Position numbers and translations under genes: made by a program. This document shows positions 25,454 through 37,771 of a stretch of DNA of 64,000 bases, in pieces. The stretch is from assembly GCA_026936325.1 (NCBI GenBank), contig JAPTHN010000003.1, positions 49,284,511 through 49,348,510 on the forward strand, given 5' to 3'. The notes under the pieces were generated by a model, which was not told where the DNA came from, did no database searches, and saw only the letters and a program-made list of their open reading frames with translations. Numbering within the stretch: position 1 is the stretch's first letter; each line of letters starts with the position of its first letter. This DNA comes from Platynereis dumerilii. Taxonomy: Eukaryota; Annelida; Polychaeta; Phyllodocida; Nereididae.

Positions 25454-25785
25454 AAGTTACTGGAACAACACTGTCAAGTGATGGAAAATGAACATGACCG
25501 TTTTGTGTTTTGCTGTTTTTATTTTGCATTTTTTAAGTGAATGGTAGAAGTATTCGAGGCAATAAATGATGCATTGAATGAAACAATATAAACAATTTAC
25601 AAGTTTTTTTTAATCCAAACAAGATGTATTTATGCTATTAAACAACTCATCATAGTTCATGCATGAAATAAATATTATGTTTTACATTTTCAATATCATG
25701 TTAGATCATATAATCTTAGGCATACAATATCGCAAGGTATTTTCGGTACTTATAACGGCTGCAGATATCCACTGATGGGTAAGAA

Positions 25786-25993
25786 CACTGTAAATTTTGA
25801 ATTTTGAGTTAGCTTAATTGATCGAGTGAAATGGTTGCACAATTCCTTTGAGCCAAGATAGCTTGTTGTTTGCCAGTTATAACAACATAAAGATTATCAT
25901 AACTCAAAACGACAAGCTATCATGGCTCAAACAAATTGTCCAACCATCTCACTCAATCATTTGAGCTAACTCAAAATTTCAAATTTTACAATG
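25786..25993. mobile_element. CACTGTAAA-family MITE, copy B
   Basis: Same structure as copy A. The right end is degenerate (TTTTACAATG). Confidence 0.85.
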
Positions 25994-26354
25994 AAGGATG
26001 AGTAAAAAACCAGCCTTTTATAATCCTATGTCAGCACTGAAATTCATACAGAAACCATTACATCTTCGATGAGGTATGGTCATTTGTCAATATTTTGTTT
26101 CCTCAACCACATTTTATAACCAACACACTCGGTGGGTAGAGCAACTCCACAAAAGACCAAGACTACTGAAGCTTTCAGAAATTGGCAAACTGGGACTTCT
26201 GGATTCATTTGATGACTAGGCCTATGATAGCCCAACATGTATTTCCATCTGATTGCTGGGAATATTATTAGCTTGTGGAAACCTGGTACGAATCTCTTTG
26301 CTCAATCTAATTGTCATAAATGAAAACTTAAAACAAGTTTCACAAAGAAAAAGA

Positions 26355-28440
26355 ATCAGATTGGATAACATTTAATTAAATGTGTAACAACACTCAGAAT
26401 GCAGAAATTAAGCGATGCAAAGACAACAAGAATGTAATATTAGGAAATGAGATCTCGGATTGTCATGTGAAAAAGGAACGATGAGAAAATGTCTTCATCA
26501 AGAAGCAATACCTGGTTTTTGAAGATTTGCTGCTATTTGGTCATGGTGGGACAATATTTTCTTGTTTCAACACATGCGGATGAGGTTTTAAAATGAAAAA
26601 TGAAAGATTTCGAGTGTTTCATTCAGACTGGTAGAGGAACACTGTCTGTGGCTACATTATATATGTACCATGCATCCACATATTTGGCTTGGAAATAAGA
26701 AGCATAGAGGGTTTTAGTGGTATTTTTTAATTTGGGCACTGTGAGCTGAAAAATTTCACTCCTACCTTATGTAATATTATTATTCAAGGAGTGTTAACAT
26801 TTTACAAGTGTGACACCTCAGCATGACAGTTGCCTGCACATGAATGCTTGCACACTTGAGTGTGTATTCTGAACAATCTAAAATTGTAAAATATTGGTAA
26901 CAATAAGAGGAGTTTAAACAACACTATGATTGACTACATAATTATAAATATTGCACTCTTAACAAGAAGGTTCTATTTGGAACATTTAAAGGTTCTATAA
27001 ACAGCATTTTTTATCAAATAGGAAGTCATGTACTGCATGTACAGTGCAGCCAAGTTGTTGCACAATGCCACAAGTCTTTAACTGGCAGACTAGTGTACTT
27101 TAATGTCTTAGAAAACTACAGAAGCCTACAGTTTTGGTAAATACTTTACAACAATTCACAAGCCCTTTTCTGCATCATCACAGATAAACCTCATTGATGG
27201 GCAATTTTACAGTATTTGCACTCAAAGTGTCTCATGGGGGGTCAAAATAAAGTTTGAAATTTGAGAATTTCCATCTTTCTATCATAAAATTAACATATTA
27301 CTGTTTCTATAATCTAAGTGGACTGAAGTGATTTGGTGGTTTACTACCAAAATACCGCTACTTAAAGTAGGCAAGGGTGGATTCTTGAAAAAACTGTTTA
27401 TCAGGAAAAATATCTGTCCAGAAACAATTTTCACCCATTCTTATTCTTGGAAATCAAGCCACATTGTTGCATAGGAACATCAAAACCCATATAAAACTTA
27501 AATTTTGATTAAACATGCCACAATTTTTTTTTAGCATTTTTATTACGAAATTACAGAAATCTGGCTTGCCATTACCCTGAAAGTTTCTGTTGCATAGGGT
27601 GCTAGTCTCAAAAGAGACATGATTTCCATGGTTAATTAATAATCCCTAGGTATCCTTTTAACCCCATGTCAAGTTTTGTTACTGTACCATCGAAACTCAT
27701 GGTGTTCGGCTGTGTCAAACATATATTGTTTTTGAGCAAAAAACAGCCGAAATGACCAAAAATCAGGCGCCTTTGGAAAATCATCTTTGATGGCTCCATT
27801 AACAACATATTTGATTATTATCCTTTAAAGTCATTCAGTTAATTTCGAAAAATTACAATTATATGACACAAATAAATAAACTTTTTTCTCAATTTTGATT
27901 TTCTCAAAATAGTGTAATAGATAACGAAAGATAATATATTTGACATTTTCAATACTTATAAAAACCCTTTTTTGACATCCAGGTTTACTTAGTTTGTATA
28001 ACCATGGCTGTTTCTTCAATGAATATAGTGTTAAAACGCATGAATCAGAGCAAAATTTTTGATGTGTTGGAGAGGACATTTTTTGACATCATGAAATTTA
28101 ATTTCTAAGAAAATGTATGAACATGGCCTGGATATATTTTTAACTTGTATTTGTCACATACTTGTAAAGGCACATGATTGAGCAAAAGAGACACAAATAG
28201 CTTGTTTTTTCTATGGGTTGGAGAGGACATGCTTTTTTTGACATCACATTCAAGCCTCACATTCTGAAAACCAATTATGGTAAGTGTAACAAATGTTTCT
28301 GTTTTACCTTGAGATATGTCTCAAGCTTAAAAATTAACACAAACAGTATACACATTCTTTGATACTTACTCATAACAGAATATAAAGCAACTGATGGTCC
28401 AATCGAAAACAAAATTTTTGACAACTGCCGTTTTTTACAT
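26355..28440. other. Block M copy 3 followed by ~1.4 kb with no paralog seen
   Basis: 26355-26580 is homologous to the other M blocks. 26954-27010 carries the left end of a CACTCTTAAC MITE. 27030-28440 matches no other unit that I can see and has no gene-like frame. It contains two GTTGGAGAGGACAT words about 160 bases apart (near 28065 and 28218). Confidence 0.5.
26505..26536. repeat. Conserved island M core, copy 3 of 5
   Basis: GCAATACCTGGTTTTTGAAG then ATTTGCTGCTAT, followed by TTGGTCATGGTGG as in copy 4. Confidence 0.75.
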
Positions 28441-28485
28441 TTTAGGACCGAAGACTTGCGCATTTGCTTTTCTCCCATACGATCA

Positions 28486-28570
28486 GCCTATTTACTTTAA
28501 TTGGGTGAATTTCTCTTTGTCCTCTGAGAGTTACTTGGTAATGCAACTTCACTTGAACAAGGCTGGGGCA
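28486..28570. repeat. Conserved island J, copy 4 of 5
   Basis: GCCTATTTACTTTAATTGGG onward, with TCCTCTGAGAGTTACTTGG as in copy 5. Confidence 0.75.
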
Positions 28571-29297
28571 TGCAGATTGTTCTGACAATTGAAGTGTTGG
28601 CAGATTAGCTTCATCAGTGTGGTATACTAATAGTGCTTTGGCTATACAATGGAAGTGATGTAGAAACTGAGGGATGAGATCTTATATGCAATGTATTAGT
28701 ATAACTTTACTGAATAACATGAGTTTCTTTTTGCCAATAAAAGCTCTTTTGTGGAACAGTGAAAGAAATTGTCAATCTGATTAAAAAAGGCAATTTCATC
28801 AAAGCAATTTGAAATAGGCGTTGGTTTTGTCTGATTTTACACAAAGGGGTTTCAATGGAGATAAGCTAACAATTGCTTTGTTTCTATTGATTAAACAGCC
28901 CTTTTTAGAGTGTAAATCTCCAGTAGAATTAAATAGAATTAATTGTGACTTCACAATATATGAGCACTAAAAACAACTTCCATGCTGGATATTCACATCT
29001 GTCAAGGAAAGATAAAACATTTGCTAAAATGCATTATTAAAATGTCTAATAGCCAATAGTCAATTATTTCTGCTTTTGACAACCATCTATTCTGCCAAAT
29101 CTAATTGTTATGATTGACAATTTAAAGAAACTTTGACATAGAACTATAGGAACATGACTCAAACTTAATTAAAATGCACATTACCATTGAGAATGTAGAT
29201 TTAAAGGAATGAAAAGTCATTTGGAATGTAATATTAGGAAATGAAGTCTTGATTTGTCATGTGAAAAAGGAACCAAGAGAAATGTCTTCATCCTGAT

Positions 29298-29329
29298 GCA
29301 ATATCTGGTTTTTGAAGATTTGCTGCTAT
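29298..29329. repeat. Conserved island M core, copy 4 of 5
   Basis: GCAATATCTGGTTTTTGAAG then ATTTGCTGCTAT and TTGGTCATGGTGG. Confidence 0.75.
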
Positions 29330-30379
29330 TTGGTCATGGTGGATTGGTAGCAACTAATTTCCTTGTTCGAAACATGTTTTCACAAGGAAATGAGCTGATG
29401 AAAAAGTAACTAAAAATTAAACTTTTTGACACAAAAACATCATAGTTTCAAAATAGTGTTCTGCGAAGGAGTAAAGTTTCTGTGGTTGGAATGAGATACT
29501 GATTAAACATCTCAACCAGTATGACATCTGCTTACTAAAACGTCAATCTTGAACAATTAAAGAAAAAAAATTGCCAGTAACAATAAGAAGAGCATGCAAG
29601 CAACAATTTGATTTGACTATGAAAACACAGCCTTCATAGCCATAGGTTGGAAAATATTATTTTGTCATCAATTTGGCATATCAAGGAAACAGCCTTTATG
29701 ACAAAGCATTGGAAATTGTTAAGAGACATCCATGGCCATATAAGTTTTGAGTTACACATTCTTCCAAATAGGGCTTTGCTAATTTGATTTGGTAATTTGC
29801 TTAATTTACATCTTGTGTGGTGTTATTGAATTTAGAATGTCGGCTGAGTGATCCTAAAATGTCTGTCCTCTACTATATATGGTAAATGCTCGGATTTCCT
29901 GATTTGCAGTGTTTATTAAGCATGAGACAATATCTTATATTTAAATCACAGGATATACTTAAGACAATATAAGTTTATTGTTTAGTATTAATCAGAGCAA
30001 AACCTGGGAGATCAATGTATAGCTACAATAAATGGGACCAATCTTAACGTGAGACCAGAATTAGGAATAACATTTGTTTTACATGTATTTCACGTAAAAG
30101 AAGTTTTCTGGCTTCTTAAGACTTACTTACAGGTGGCACTGTATGTCTAAATTACAAGCCCATTATTGACATATATACACTGTATGTATAAACAAGTATT
30201 AGTTCTGAGTTCTTTATCTGAAGTTCACCATCATCCTGAATCTTTACAAGCTTGCAAATAGCGTAACAAAATCGATAAGATCTTAACTTTGTCAAATGAC
30301 TACTGAAAAGATTACAACCAGATTTTGACTTGCTCAGAGAGCCAAAGGCTTGAACATTTCTTTTTTTCCCATACAACAA

Positions 30380-30465
30380 GCCTATTTACTTTAATTGGGT
30401 GAATTTCTCTTTGTCCGCTGAGAGTTACTTGGTAATGCGACTTCACTTGAACAAGGCTGGGGCAG
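30380..30465. repeat. Conserved island J, copy 5 of 5
   Basis: GCCTATTTACTTTAATTGGG onward, nearly identical to copy 4 over about 85 bases. Confidence 0.75.
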
Positions 30466-31240
30466 ATTGTTCAGACAATTGAAGTGTTGGCAGATTGGCT
30501 TCATCAGTGTGGGACACTAGCGCTTTGGCTATACAATAAAAATGATGCAGAAGCTAATAACGGATCAGACCCTAAGTGCAATACAGTACATCATAATAAC
30601 AAAATAATATCAGTATTAGTTTGTTTTTGCCTCTAGAGCAATTTTTGTGAAACAGCAAAAAAAAGTCTAACTTGATCAAAATATGCGCTATTGATCAAAG
30701 CAATATGAAAGATAGGCATTGGTTTTGTCTGATTTTACAAAGGGGGTTTTTAATGGACTAACATTTGCTTTGCTTCTTTTCATTAAACACACCTTTTTCA
30801 GAAAGTAACATCACCAGTAGAATAGAATAGAATTGTGATCTCACAATAGATGGGTACTATAACAACTCTCAAGCTGGATATTCACGTCTGTCAAAGCAAA
30901 ATAAATCATTTTGATAAGATCAATTTTTACAAATTTCTTATAATATTATTTTAGCTTTTGGCAACCTGTGGGAATCTTTGTAACCAAATCTAATTGTTAT
31001 TATGGAAAATTTAAGCAGATTATGAATATATGACTTTGAACATTTGCCAGAAACATGTGCACATGACTCAAACTTTTAAAAAATCAAAATGCACATCATC
31101 GTTGAGAATGTAGATGTGAAGGAATGAAAGTCATTGGGAATGTAATATTAAGGAATGAAAAGTCATTGGGAATGTAGTATTGGGAAATGAGGTCTGGATT
31201 TGTCATGTGCAAAAGCCAAGAGAAATGTCTCCATCCTGAT

Positions 31241-31272
31241 GCAATATCTGGTTTTTGAAGTATTTCTGCTAT
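31241..31272. repeat. Conserved island M core, copy 5 of 5
   Basis: GCAATATCTGGTTTTTGAAG then TATTTCTGCTAT. The most diverged of the five cores. Confidence 0.7.
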
Positions 31273-32002
31273 TTGATCATGGTGGAATGACAGAAACAAA
31301 TTTCTTTGTTTAAACATGTTTCAAAACTGATGTTTTTCGAAAGGAACTTAGCTGATGACAGAGGAACACTGTGTTGTAAATGAACTTTATATGACACACA
31401 AGCATCATAGTTTCAAAATAGTGTTCTGTTTAGATGTAAAGGGTTTTGCGGTTGGAGTAGGAGATTTGTGTCTGCTTAAACATCTCAGCAAGACATCGTG
31501 ACATCGTCTGACTGAAATGTCAGTCCTAAACACAAATAAAGAAGTATTTTGCCAGGAACAATAAGAAGAGCAAGCAACAATTTTATTTGACTATGAAAAT
31601 ACAGCAAACATAGCAATAGGTTGGAAAATATTGTGTCATCAATTTGCCATATCAAGGAAATTGCATTTATGACAAAGCATAGGGAATTGTTAAGAGACAT
31701 CCATGGCCATAGGAGTTTTTTAATTACACATTCTTCTAACTAGGGCTTTGCTAATTTGATTTGGTAATTTGCTTAATTTACATCTTGTGTGGTGTTATTG
31801 AATTTAGAATGTTTGCTCAGTGATTCTAAAAGTTCTGTCCTCTGCTATATATGCTAACTACCTGGATTTTCCTGACTTGCAGTGTACTTTCAGAATAAGC
31901 TGAAAAGACAATGTCTTATGCTAGAGTCACAGGCCCAGCCCAGTAGTCAAATTGGCTTACATGTCTTTAGTAGATATACTAGACTCAGCAATCCGATTCT
32001 CT

Positions 32003-32217
32003 TAGGAAGTAGACAAGGCCATCAGCACATTCAGAAACAGCCCTAGTTTCTTCCAGACAGAATTTTGTGAGTTCCTGACACTCAGTTTATGTTGACTGCT
32101 CACTGGAGCTTGCTGAATTGCACACTCGCCTCTAGATGGAAACACATGACAGCAAATGTTTTGCACAGGCTGGAAAAAGCAGTGGCAATGAAACAGCGGT
32201 CCACTTGTAGACAGCTT
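32003..32217. repeat. Segment paralogous to 46673-46893
   Basis: The left edge of unit X1; unit X2 lacks it. Same orientation as the 46.7-kb copy. Confidence 0.75.
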
Positions 32218-34064
32218 GTGAGACATAGGGACACAATATGCTCCTGTTGTGACATTTCATTTCCTGTACACCTAACAACAGTCTTGACATTCATTTACAT
32301 ACTCCAGTGTCATGGCGTCATGGCAACCAGCATCTTTGATTACCAAATTAAATACCAAACATTTTCATGTCAAGATACTTGTCTGCATTTGGTGAAACAA
32401 CAAAAATAAATGCCAAATGCCGATACCCCTGTCTTCAAGACAACTGCGGTTTCATTGCCAAGCATTGGCATAGTATTATGTATAGAGTCATTCATGTGTA
32501 TCGCTGCCTTCTTGGATGGCAGCATAGTGCGAACATTTTATTAAAAAAATTATATGTCAGGGGAAAAAACTGATAAACAATATGCTGGTATCAACACAGA
32601 ACTTCTGTATTAGGGGCACATTGAGAGCACTTTTTCAGCCCTTGCCATTATGTCAACACTGAGTTGAGGAGAACAAAATGATTCTCGCATTTATAAAAAA
32701 AAATGAGGGGCTTCATCATTGACGTCTCTTCACTGTATTTGTAAAAAGGGCGATTCTGACCTTACACAACGTTTGTCTGATAGAAACCAGGAACCAGGGC
32801 TTTCAGTGTATATGGTGACACATTAGTCTGCTGTCTTAATAAATATTATTGTCTCGTCTGACTTGGATTGTCCTAGATACTGAACAGAAGCTTTGTGAAT
32901 GTGCAATGAAATTGTAACAATTTCTAGAAGCAGCCTACAAAATTAACTTTTGGCCAACTTTCAGCAGCAAACTGTTTTTAGTTTCAAGGGACATTGAGGA
33001 CTTAGTGGTCTCACAACCGCAGTCACGAAGAGACAGTTTACTATGGAATTGATTTTTATTATACAAGTATGATGGCTCTCAACATAATAAGCCTTTTTTC
33101 GTCTGTACTTGGATATAGAAATTGCATCCATAAATGACTGTACACACGTTTTCTTGCTATGCATGTTTCCATAGAAACAATTTTGTAGCGAAAAAAAAAA
33201 ATGCTGATACTGAATTCCTTGTACAAACACTAACACATCTGTTGCTGCCACCCTTCAAGGTAGCTAATTGTGTATACATGCAATAAACATCTTCCGTCTG
33301 GTCTGGTGTTGACAAAATTAAATGTAAAGGGGTTGAAAAATGTCCTGAAACGTTTGCCAAACATTTGCAGAATGATGAGCAATGATTGTCTTATGTTTGG
33401 TTGGAAAAGACAGACTCTTACAAAGTTTTTAAAGTCAATACCAACAGTTTGTTGTATGTTTTGTGTCATGTTTTCCTCTTGAAATCTGTGCAGCAACACT
33501 ATTGGAAAAGATATATCATTCAAATGTGTGCGGGCCTTTCATTTGTGTTTGTACAATCTCTGAAATTCTGAATGCTTCCAATTTAGCAGCAAGATGGCTT
33601 TAATCATTGCGTGTATTTAAGCAATATTGGATGGCATAAGACGTGATTTAAAAAAAATTATAATTAGTTTTAGACATAATATTCAATTCAATATTTTCAA
33701 ATTTCAATCTAAAAATTACACTTATGGCTTAAGCCATTTCTTTGTTTCCATTAGAATGTTTTAAAATTGATGTACTTTTTTTATTTTAAATTTTAAGTTA
33801 TCATCAAGGATGAATAAAATAATACTCGACGGCAAATGATATTAGTTGTACCCGCCTTCATATATATCAAATGAGCTTGGACCAAATTTAGTTACAGAAG
33901 TGAGATTTGCACACACCAACTCGAAACCAAGTGGTTATACGAACAAATGTCATAACCACCAGGATAAAGGAGACTTTCTCATTCTCTTCTACAAATGCCA
34001 ACTCTATATGCAACTCATGCATTTGTGCAAAGTACCACACAGCCAGATGCAGAAATTAGCTACT

Positions 34065-34138
34065 AATTAGTAAAGCTATGTAGTTGACAGGAATATGTTG
34101 TAATGGGAGTGCCTGTCAGCTACTGTCATTTACTAATT
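34065..34138 (+). other. Hairpin with pre-miRNA-like geometry
   Basis: AATTAGTAAA pairs with TTTACTAATT and GTAGTTGACAGG with CCTGTCAGCTAC (one G-U), separated by a 5x5 internal loop and a 20-base terminal loop. The X2 copy (37353-37426) keeps the loop exactly but has about four mismatches in the stem. For a microRNA the reverse would be expected, so this is only a candidate structure. Confidence 0.3.
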
Positions 34139-34258
34139 GCGCATACAAATGACATGCTGACATTTACTAACCATTATACCTCCTTTGGTTTAAGATATAC
34201 TGCTGACATCCATTTATCCCACATAAAAGTACCCATCAAAACATACCTATCTTGCTGT
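34103..34258 (+). CDS. Possible small ORF conserved between X1 and X2 (X1 copy)
   Basis: Opens ATG GGA GTG CCT and encodes MGVPVS-CHLLIA, then LTFTNHYTSFG-RYTADIHL and SHIKVPIKTYLS. The X2 copy at 37391 has the same start and no frameshift over about 50 codons; of the nine codons that differ, five are synonymous. The flanking non-coding sequence is equally conserved, so coding function is doubtful. No signal peptide or known family is seen. Confidence 0.2.
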
Positions 34259-34550
34259 ATTTTTATTTATCTGGGAGGAGGTTGCCCTCCTAGCTCGTTG
34301 GCTTCAAATTTTACCAAAGATGCTGGGAAAACTCTTTTTAGAAGGAATAAATTATCTGTCTATAATAACTATGTATCCTTCAAATTTACTTTATTCACTG
34401 AGAGCAAAAAACCTAACTGGTTATTGATAACATTTATACTTCAAATTACAGACAATTGATTCAAGCGTGTACATTAATGTTCAAATCTGAAGGATAAATA
34501 GTTTTTGGATTGATAGTAATTGCTACATGCTGACACAGTGGTATTAATGG

Positions 34551-34915
34551 GCAGGAGCTCACCGGAGCTGAGCCCCAAACCTCTTGAAGGCAGTGGAGCT
34601 CTCAAGGTCTAGAGCTCCGGCAGCTCTTTGAAACACTTATTGAATTCAGCCTATCCAACAGCAAATCAATGAATAGTGAGCACTTATACACTGATTCTTT
34701 GAGTCAGCTGCAATATTAAAAATATTTGTTCACACTTTGTGAAAATATGTATATGGAAGTGTTAACTATGTCATGAATCATGATGAATGCAATATAATTA
34801 ATATTATATAATCATACAGACCTAATATTCATGTGATCTGCTATAGCCTATATATACGCGGGCGATTATGCCGTCGCGATAAAGGCTATAACTTGTTTTG
34901 GGATAGAGCTCCTGC
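34551..34915. mobile_element. Short element with GCAGGAGCTC inverted ends
   Basis: Ten-base perfect inverted ends, with further GAGCTCCGG/CCGGAGCT words inside. The X2 unit has no counterpart. No target duplication is evident and no coding frame is present. Confidence 0.4.
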
Positions 34916-34992
34916 TGTTCTAAATTCCCATTTTCACCACTGTGCAGCTGACATACATTTCTATTGGAATGCTCGATGAATACTTTTTGCAC

Positions 34993-35065
34993 AGGAGAAG
35001 AAAGAGGAGAAGAGAAGGGAAAGAAGGAGGGGAAACAGATGAGAAGTTAGAGAAGAATGAGATGT
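34993..35065. repeat. Short purine tract left of unit X2
   Basis: About 70 bases almost entirely A and G (AGGAGAAGAAAGAGGAGAAG onward). Confidence 0.7.
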
Positions 35066-37390
35066 TATAATAGGAGATCTTAGGTTTGATTATCACTGCC
35101 AGATCTTTGGGTGTGAGCAGTGTGATTTCAGCCAAGGATTGTTCCACAGACAGCCTATACATGTACCATGGGCTATGGCTGGTGAGTTTAATTTCCTGTA
35201 CACTCAGCAACATTCTTAATGTTGGTTTACATACTCCAGTATCACAATTTCATGGCAACCAGCCTATTTCGTAACCAAATTAAATACCAAACATTTTTAT
35301 GTCAAGAAGCTAGTCTGTATTTGGCAAAAAAAACAAAAAACAGAAAAAGCAGACGCAACTTGTGCTCCAATGCCCTCCTATCTTTATGTTGACAGCTGTG
35401 ATATACTTATATAATATTAATATGATGTCAGAAAACAAGAAAAGCAGAAACATTAAACAAAAATGCTCGTATCATCCAACCCAAGACTTCCACGTACTGT
35501 GTCAAAAATAATGAAGCAGAAGACGATCTTTGTGCAAGAGGACACTTTTCAGTCCTTGTCATGGTGTCAACACTTAATTCAGGAGCAGGAGATGCATCTT
35601 GCATAAACAAACTTTGGTATCTTAAGGGTTGCAGCATGGGTGCCAGCCTCTGCAAGGTGGCAGCAGCATGCGTTCTCAGTTTCAAGGGACTATGAGGACT
35701 TCGCCTTCCCCAACCACAGTTTGGAGGAGACAGCGTACCATGCATAATTTGCATGCTTATATGATGGCTTTACAAATACATGTAGTATGAAATTTTAGTC
35801 TGTGTTTCTAATATAACATAGAAAGAAAGCACATCCATACTTAACTGTACCTACACATTTTTGTTGCAATGCAAGATTGTGGTTGAAACATGGAGCAAAT
35901 ATCAATACTGTTTCCTCTATATACAGATTCATTGATGCTATGACTCTTCAAGGTGGCTTTTTGTGTATACATACATTCAGCAACATCTTCTGCCTGGTCT
36001 AATGTTGACAAAATTAAATGAAAAATTGTTGAAAAATGTCTTGAAACGTTTGCCAAACATTTGCAGAATGATCTGCAATGATTGTCTTATGTTTGCTTGG
36101 ACAAGATTGCCACTTACAAAGTTTTGAAAGTCAACACCAACAGTTTGTTGCATGTTTTGTGTCATGTTTTTTGTCATGAAATCTTTGTAACTTTATTTGA
36201 AAAAGATATATCATTCAACGTGCGGGGCTGCGGGCTTTTCATTGGTCCACATAAAACTATAAAGTTCCATGATTGGGGATTGAATGGTATTTGTACAATC
36301 TCTGCAATCCCAATAGTTACTTATTTGGGATCTGAATTGTCTTTTTAATTGCATGTATTTAAACGTATAACTGTGTGAGATAAAGATGTGAAACAGTTTC
36401 CAAAAACATATATTATTCATTCAAAGATAAGTATACTAACTGTTCAATATGCCCAGAAACCTAAATTGTCTACGTTTTCACTTTGTACGAAGTTATTAAT
36501 TTTCAATCAAGCCTCCATTTGTGAGAGTGTTCTGTTTAAAAATGAATATATATATTTTCATCATCATGATCATTGCTTGATTTCTGTTACAAGGTTCACA
36601 AAACTATCCTTATTTAAATGATTAGATAACAGCATAGAAAAAGAAAAACGCAATCTCCCTTCATACAAATACATGCAGTGCAGCAAAATCTGTGCTCTTA
36701 CAATGCTTTGAACAGATATCAATGTTTGTTTATGCAAGATACAGCTTCTGCTTCTCGATTTAGTGTTGACATAATGACGGGGGCTAAAAAGTGTCCTCAT
36801 GCACAAAGATTGCCTTGTGCCTCCTTATGTTTTGACACAGTACAAGTATGTGCTAGACTTTACCAAGTCCTTGTGTCGGTCAATAGAACATTGTTGTTTG
36901 AAATCTATCTTTTTTTATATGAATTGTTCTTTTGTCTTGATAAACTATACAGAAACTCATTTGAAAAATTGACCTGCCCATATACATAGGTAAAGTCTCA
37001 TTTATTGGCCCTTCCTGATTGCTGCCCCATTACTCATGATAATATTCAACGATTATGTAAACTTTAGAATTTATATGGAAAGCTTGATTTAAGCAGTGAC
37101 CATGGGTGAATAATACCCCAGCAACGAACATTGGATACAACCAACCTTCATAAATGGGCTTGGACCAATTTGAGTTCCAGGAGTGAAAATATACACCCAC
37201 CAACTCGAAGCGAATGGTTAGACAAACAAGTGTTCGTAACCATTAGGATATATGAAACTCTCTTACACATTTCTCTTTACAAATGCCAAGTCTATATGCA
37301 ACTCATGCATTTGTGCAAAGTACCAAACTACCAGATGTAGAAATTAGCCATTAATTAGCAAAGCTATGTGGTTGCCAGGAATATGTTGTA

Positions 37391-37543
37391 ATGGGAGTGC
37401 CTGTCAGCTTCTGTCATTTACTCATTGCCAATACAAATGGCATGCTGACATTTACTAACCATTATACCTCCTTTGGCATAAGATATACTGCTGACATCCA
37501 TTTATCCCACATAAAAGTACCCATCAAAACATATCTTTCTATC
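37391..37543 (+). CDS. Possible small ORF conserved between X1 and X2 (X2 copy)
   Basis: Partner of 34103-34258; the first ~50 codons align without gaps and then the two copies diverge completely. It could equally be a conserved non-coding element. Confidence 0.2.
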
Positions 37544-37771
37544 TTTCCTTTTATTTATTTGGGAGAGGTATTTGCTCATTTGATTGCCTTCTCGGCTGCT
37601 TGTCGTAAAATTGCCATAATACATATACTACATGCTGCGGAAACCCTTTCTAGTAAGAGTCTAATGGCTACCTGCTGACATTTTTCTATGAGATTGCGGA
37701 GAGTCTTCAACTTGGCCAAATAGCCATTATATCATAAAATTGTTCCTATTTTTCCTGTCAATCTTTTAAGT

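Larger units (their letters stand above)
23181..25600. repeat. Three tandem 806-bp units, nearly identical
   Basis: Units start at 23181, 23987 and 24793 with an exact period of 806 bases and only a handful of differences (for example near 23500/24307 and 24851). Each unit holds the end of island J, a CACTCTTAAC MITE and a 188-bp hairpin element. Such identity implies very recent amplification, or an assembly artefact. The third unit is followed by TTTACAAGTT. Confidence 0.95.
28440..31930. repeat. Tandem pair of ~1.85-kb units (blocks J and M plus tail)
   Basis: 28440-29930 and 30235-31900 match in order at about 80-90%: island J, island M, then a long tail. The tail (29540-29910 versus 31515-31890) includes the shared words AGAGACATCCATGGCCAT and TTACATCTTGTGTGGTG. 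This is the shortest and probably latest form of the unit. No gene is seen. Confidence 0.85.
31990..34490. repeat. Second duplication family, unit X1
   Basis: 32250-32400, 33160-33480 and 33940-34250 match 35175-35340, 35860-36180 and 37225-37540 in order. Identity is highest at 34045-34250. The first 220 bases are instead paralogous to 46673-46893. Short open frames exist on both strands but show no recognisable domain. Confidence 0.8.
34920..37560. repeat. Second duplication family, unit X2
   Basis: Counterpart of X1. Inside, 36690-36842 is an inverted relative of 35494-35610 (shared words TTGTGCA-GAGGACACTTTT and its complement). It is bounded by purine tracts at 34993-35065 and 37772-38260. 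Confidence 0.75.

Noticed and set aside
18652-31317. Minus-strand peptide DQIAANLQKPDIAS repeated in block M
   Set aside because: It is conserved because the DNA island is conserved; the frame is shifted just upstream in copy 3 and there is no consistent start or splice context.
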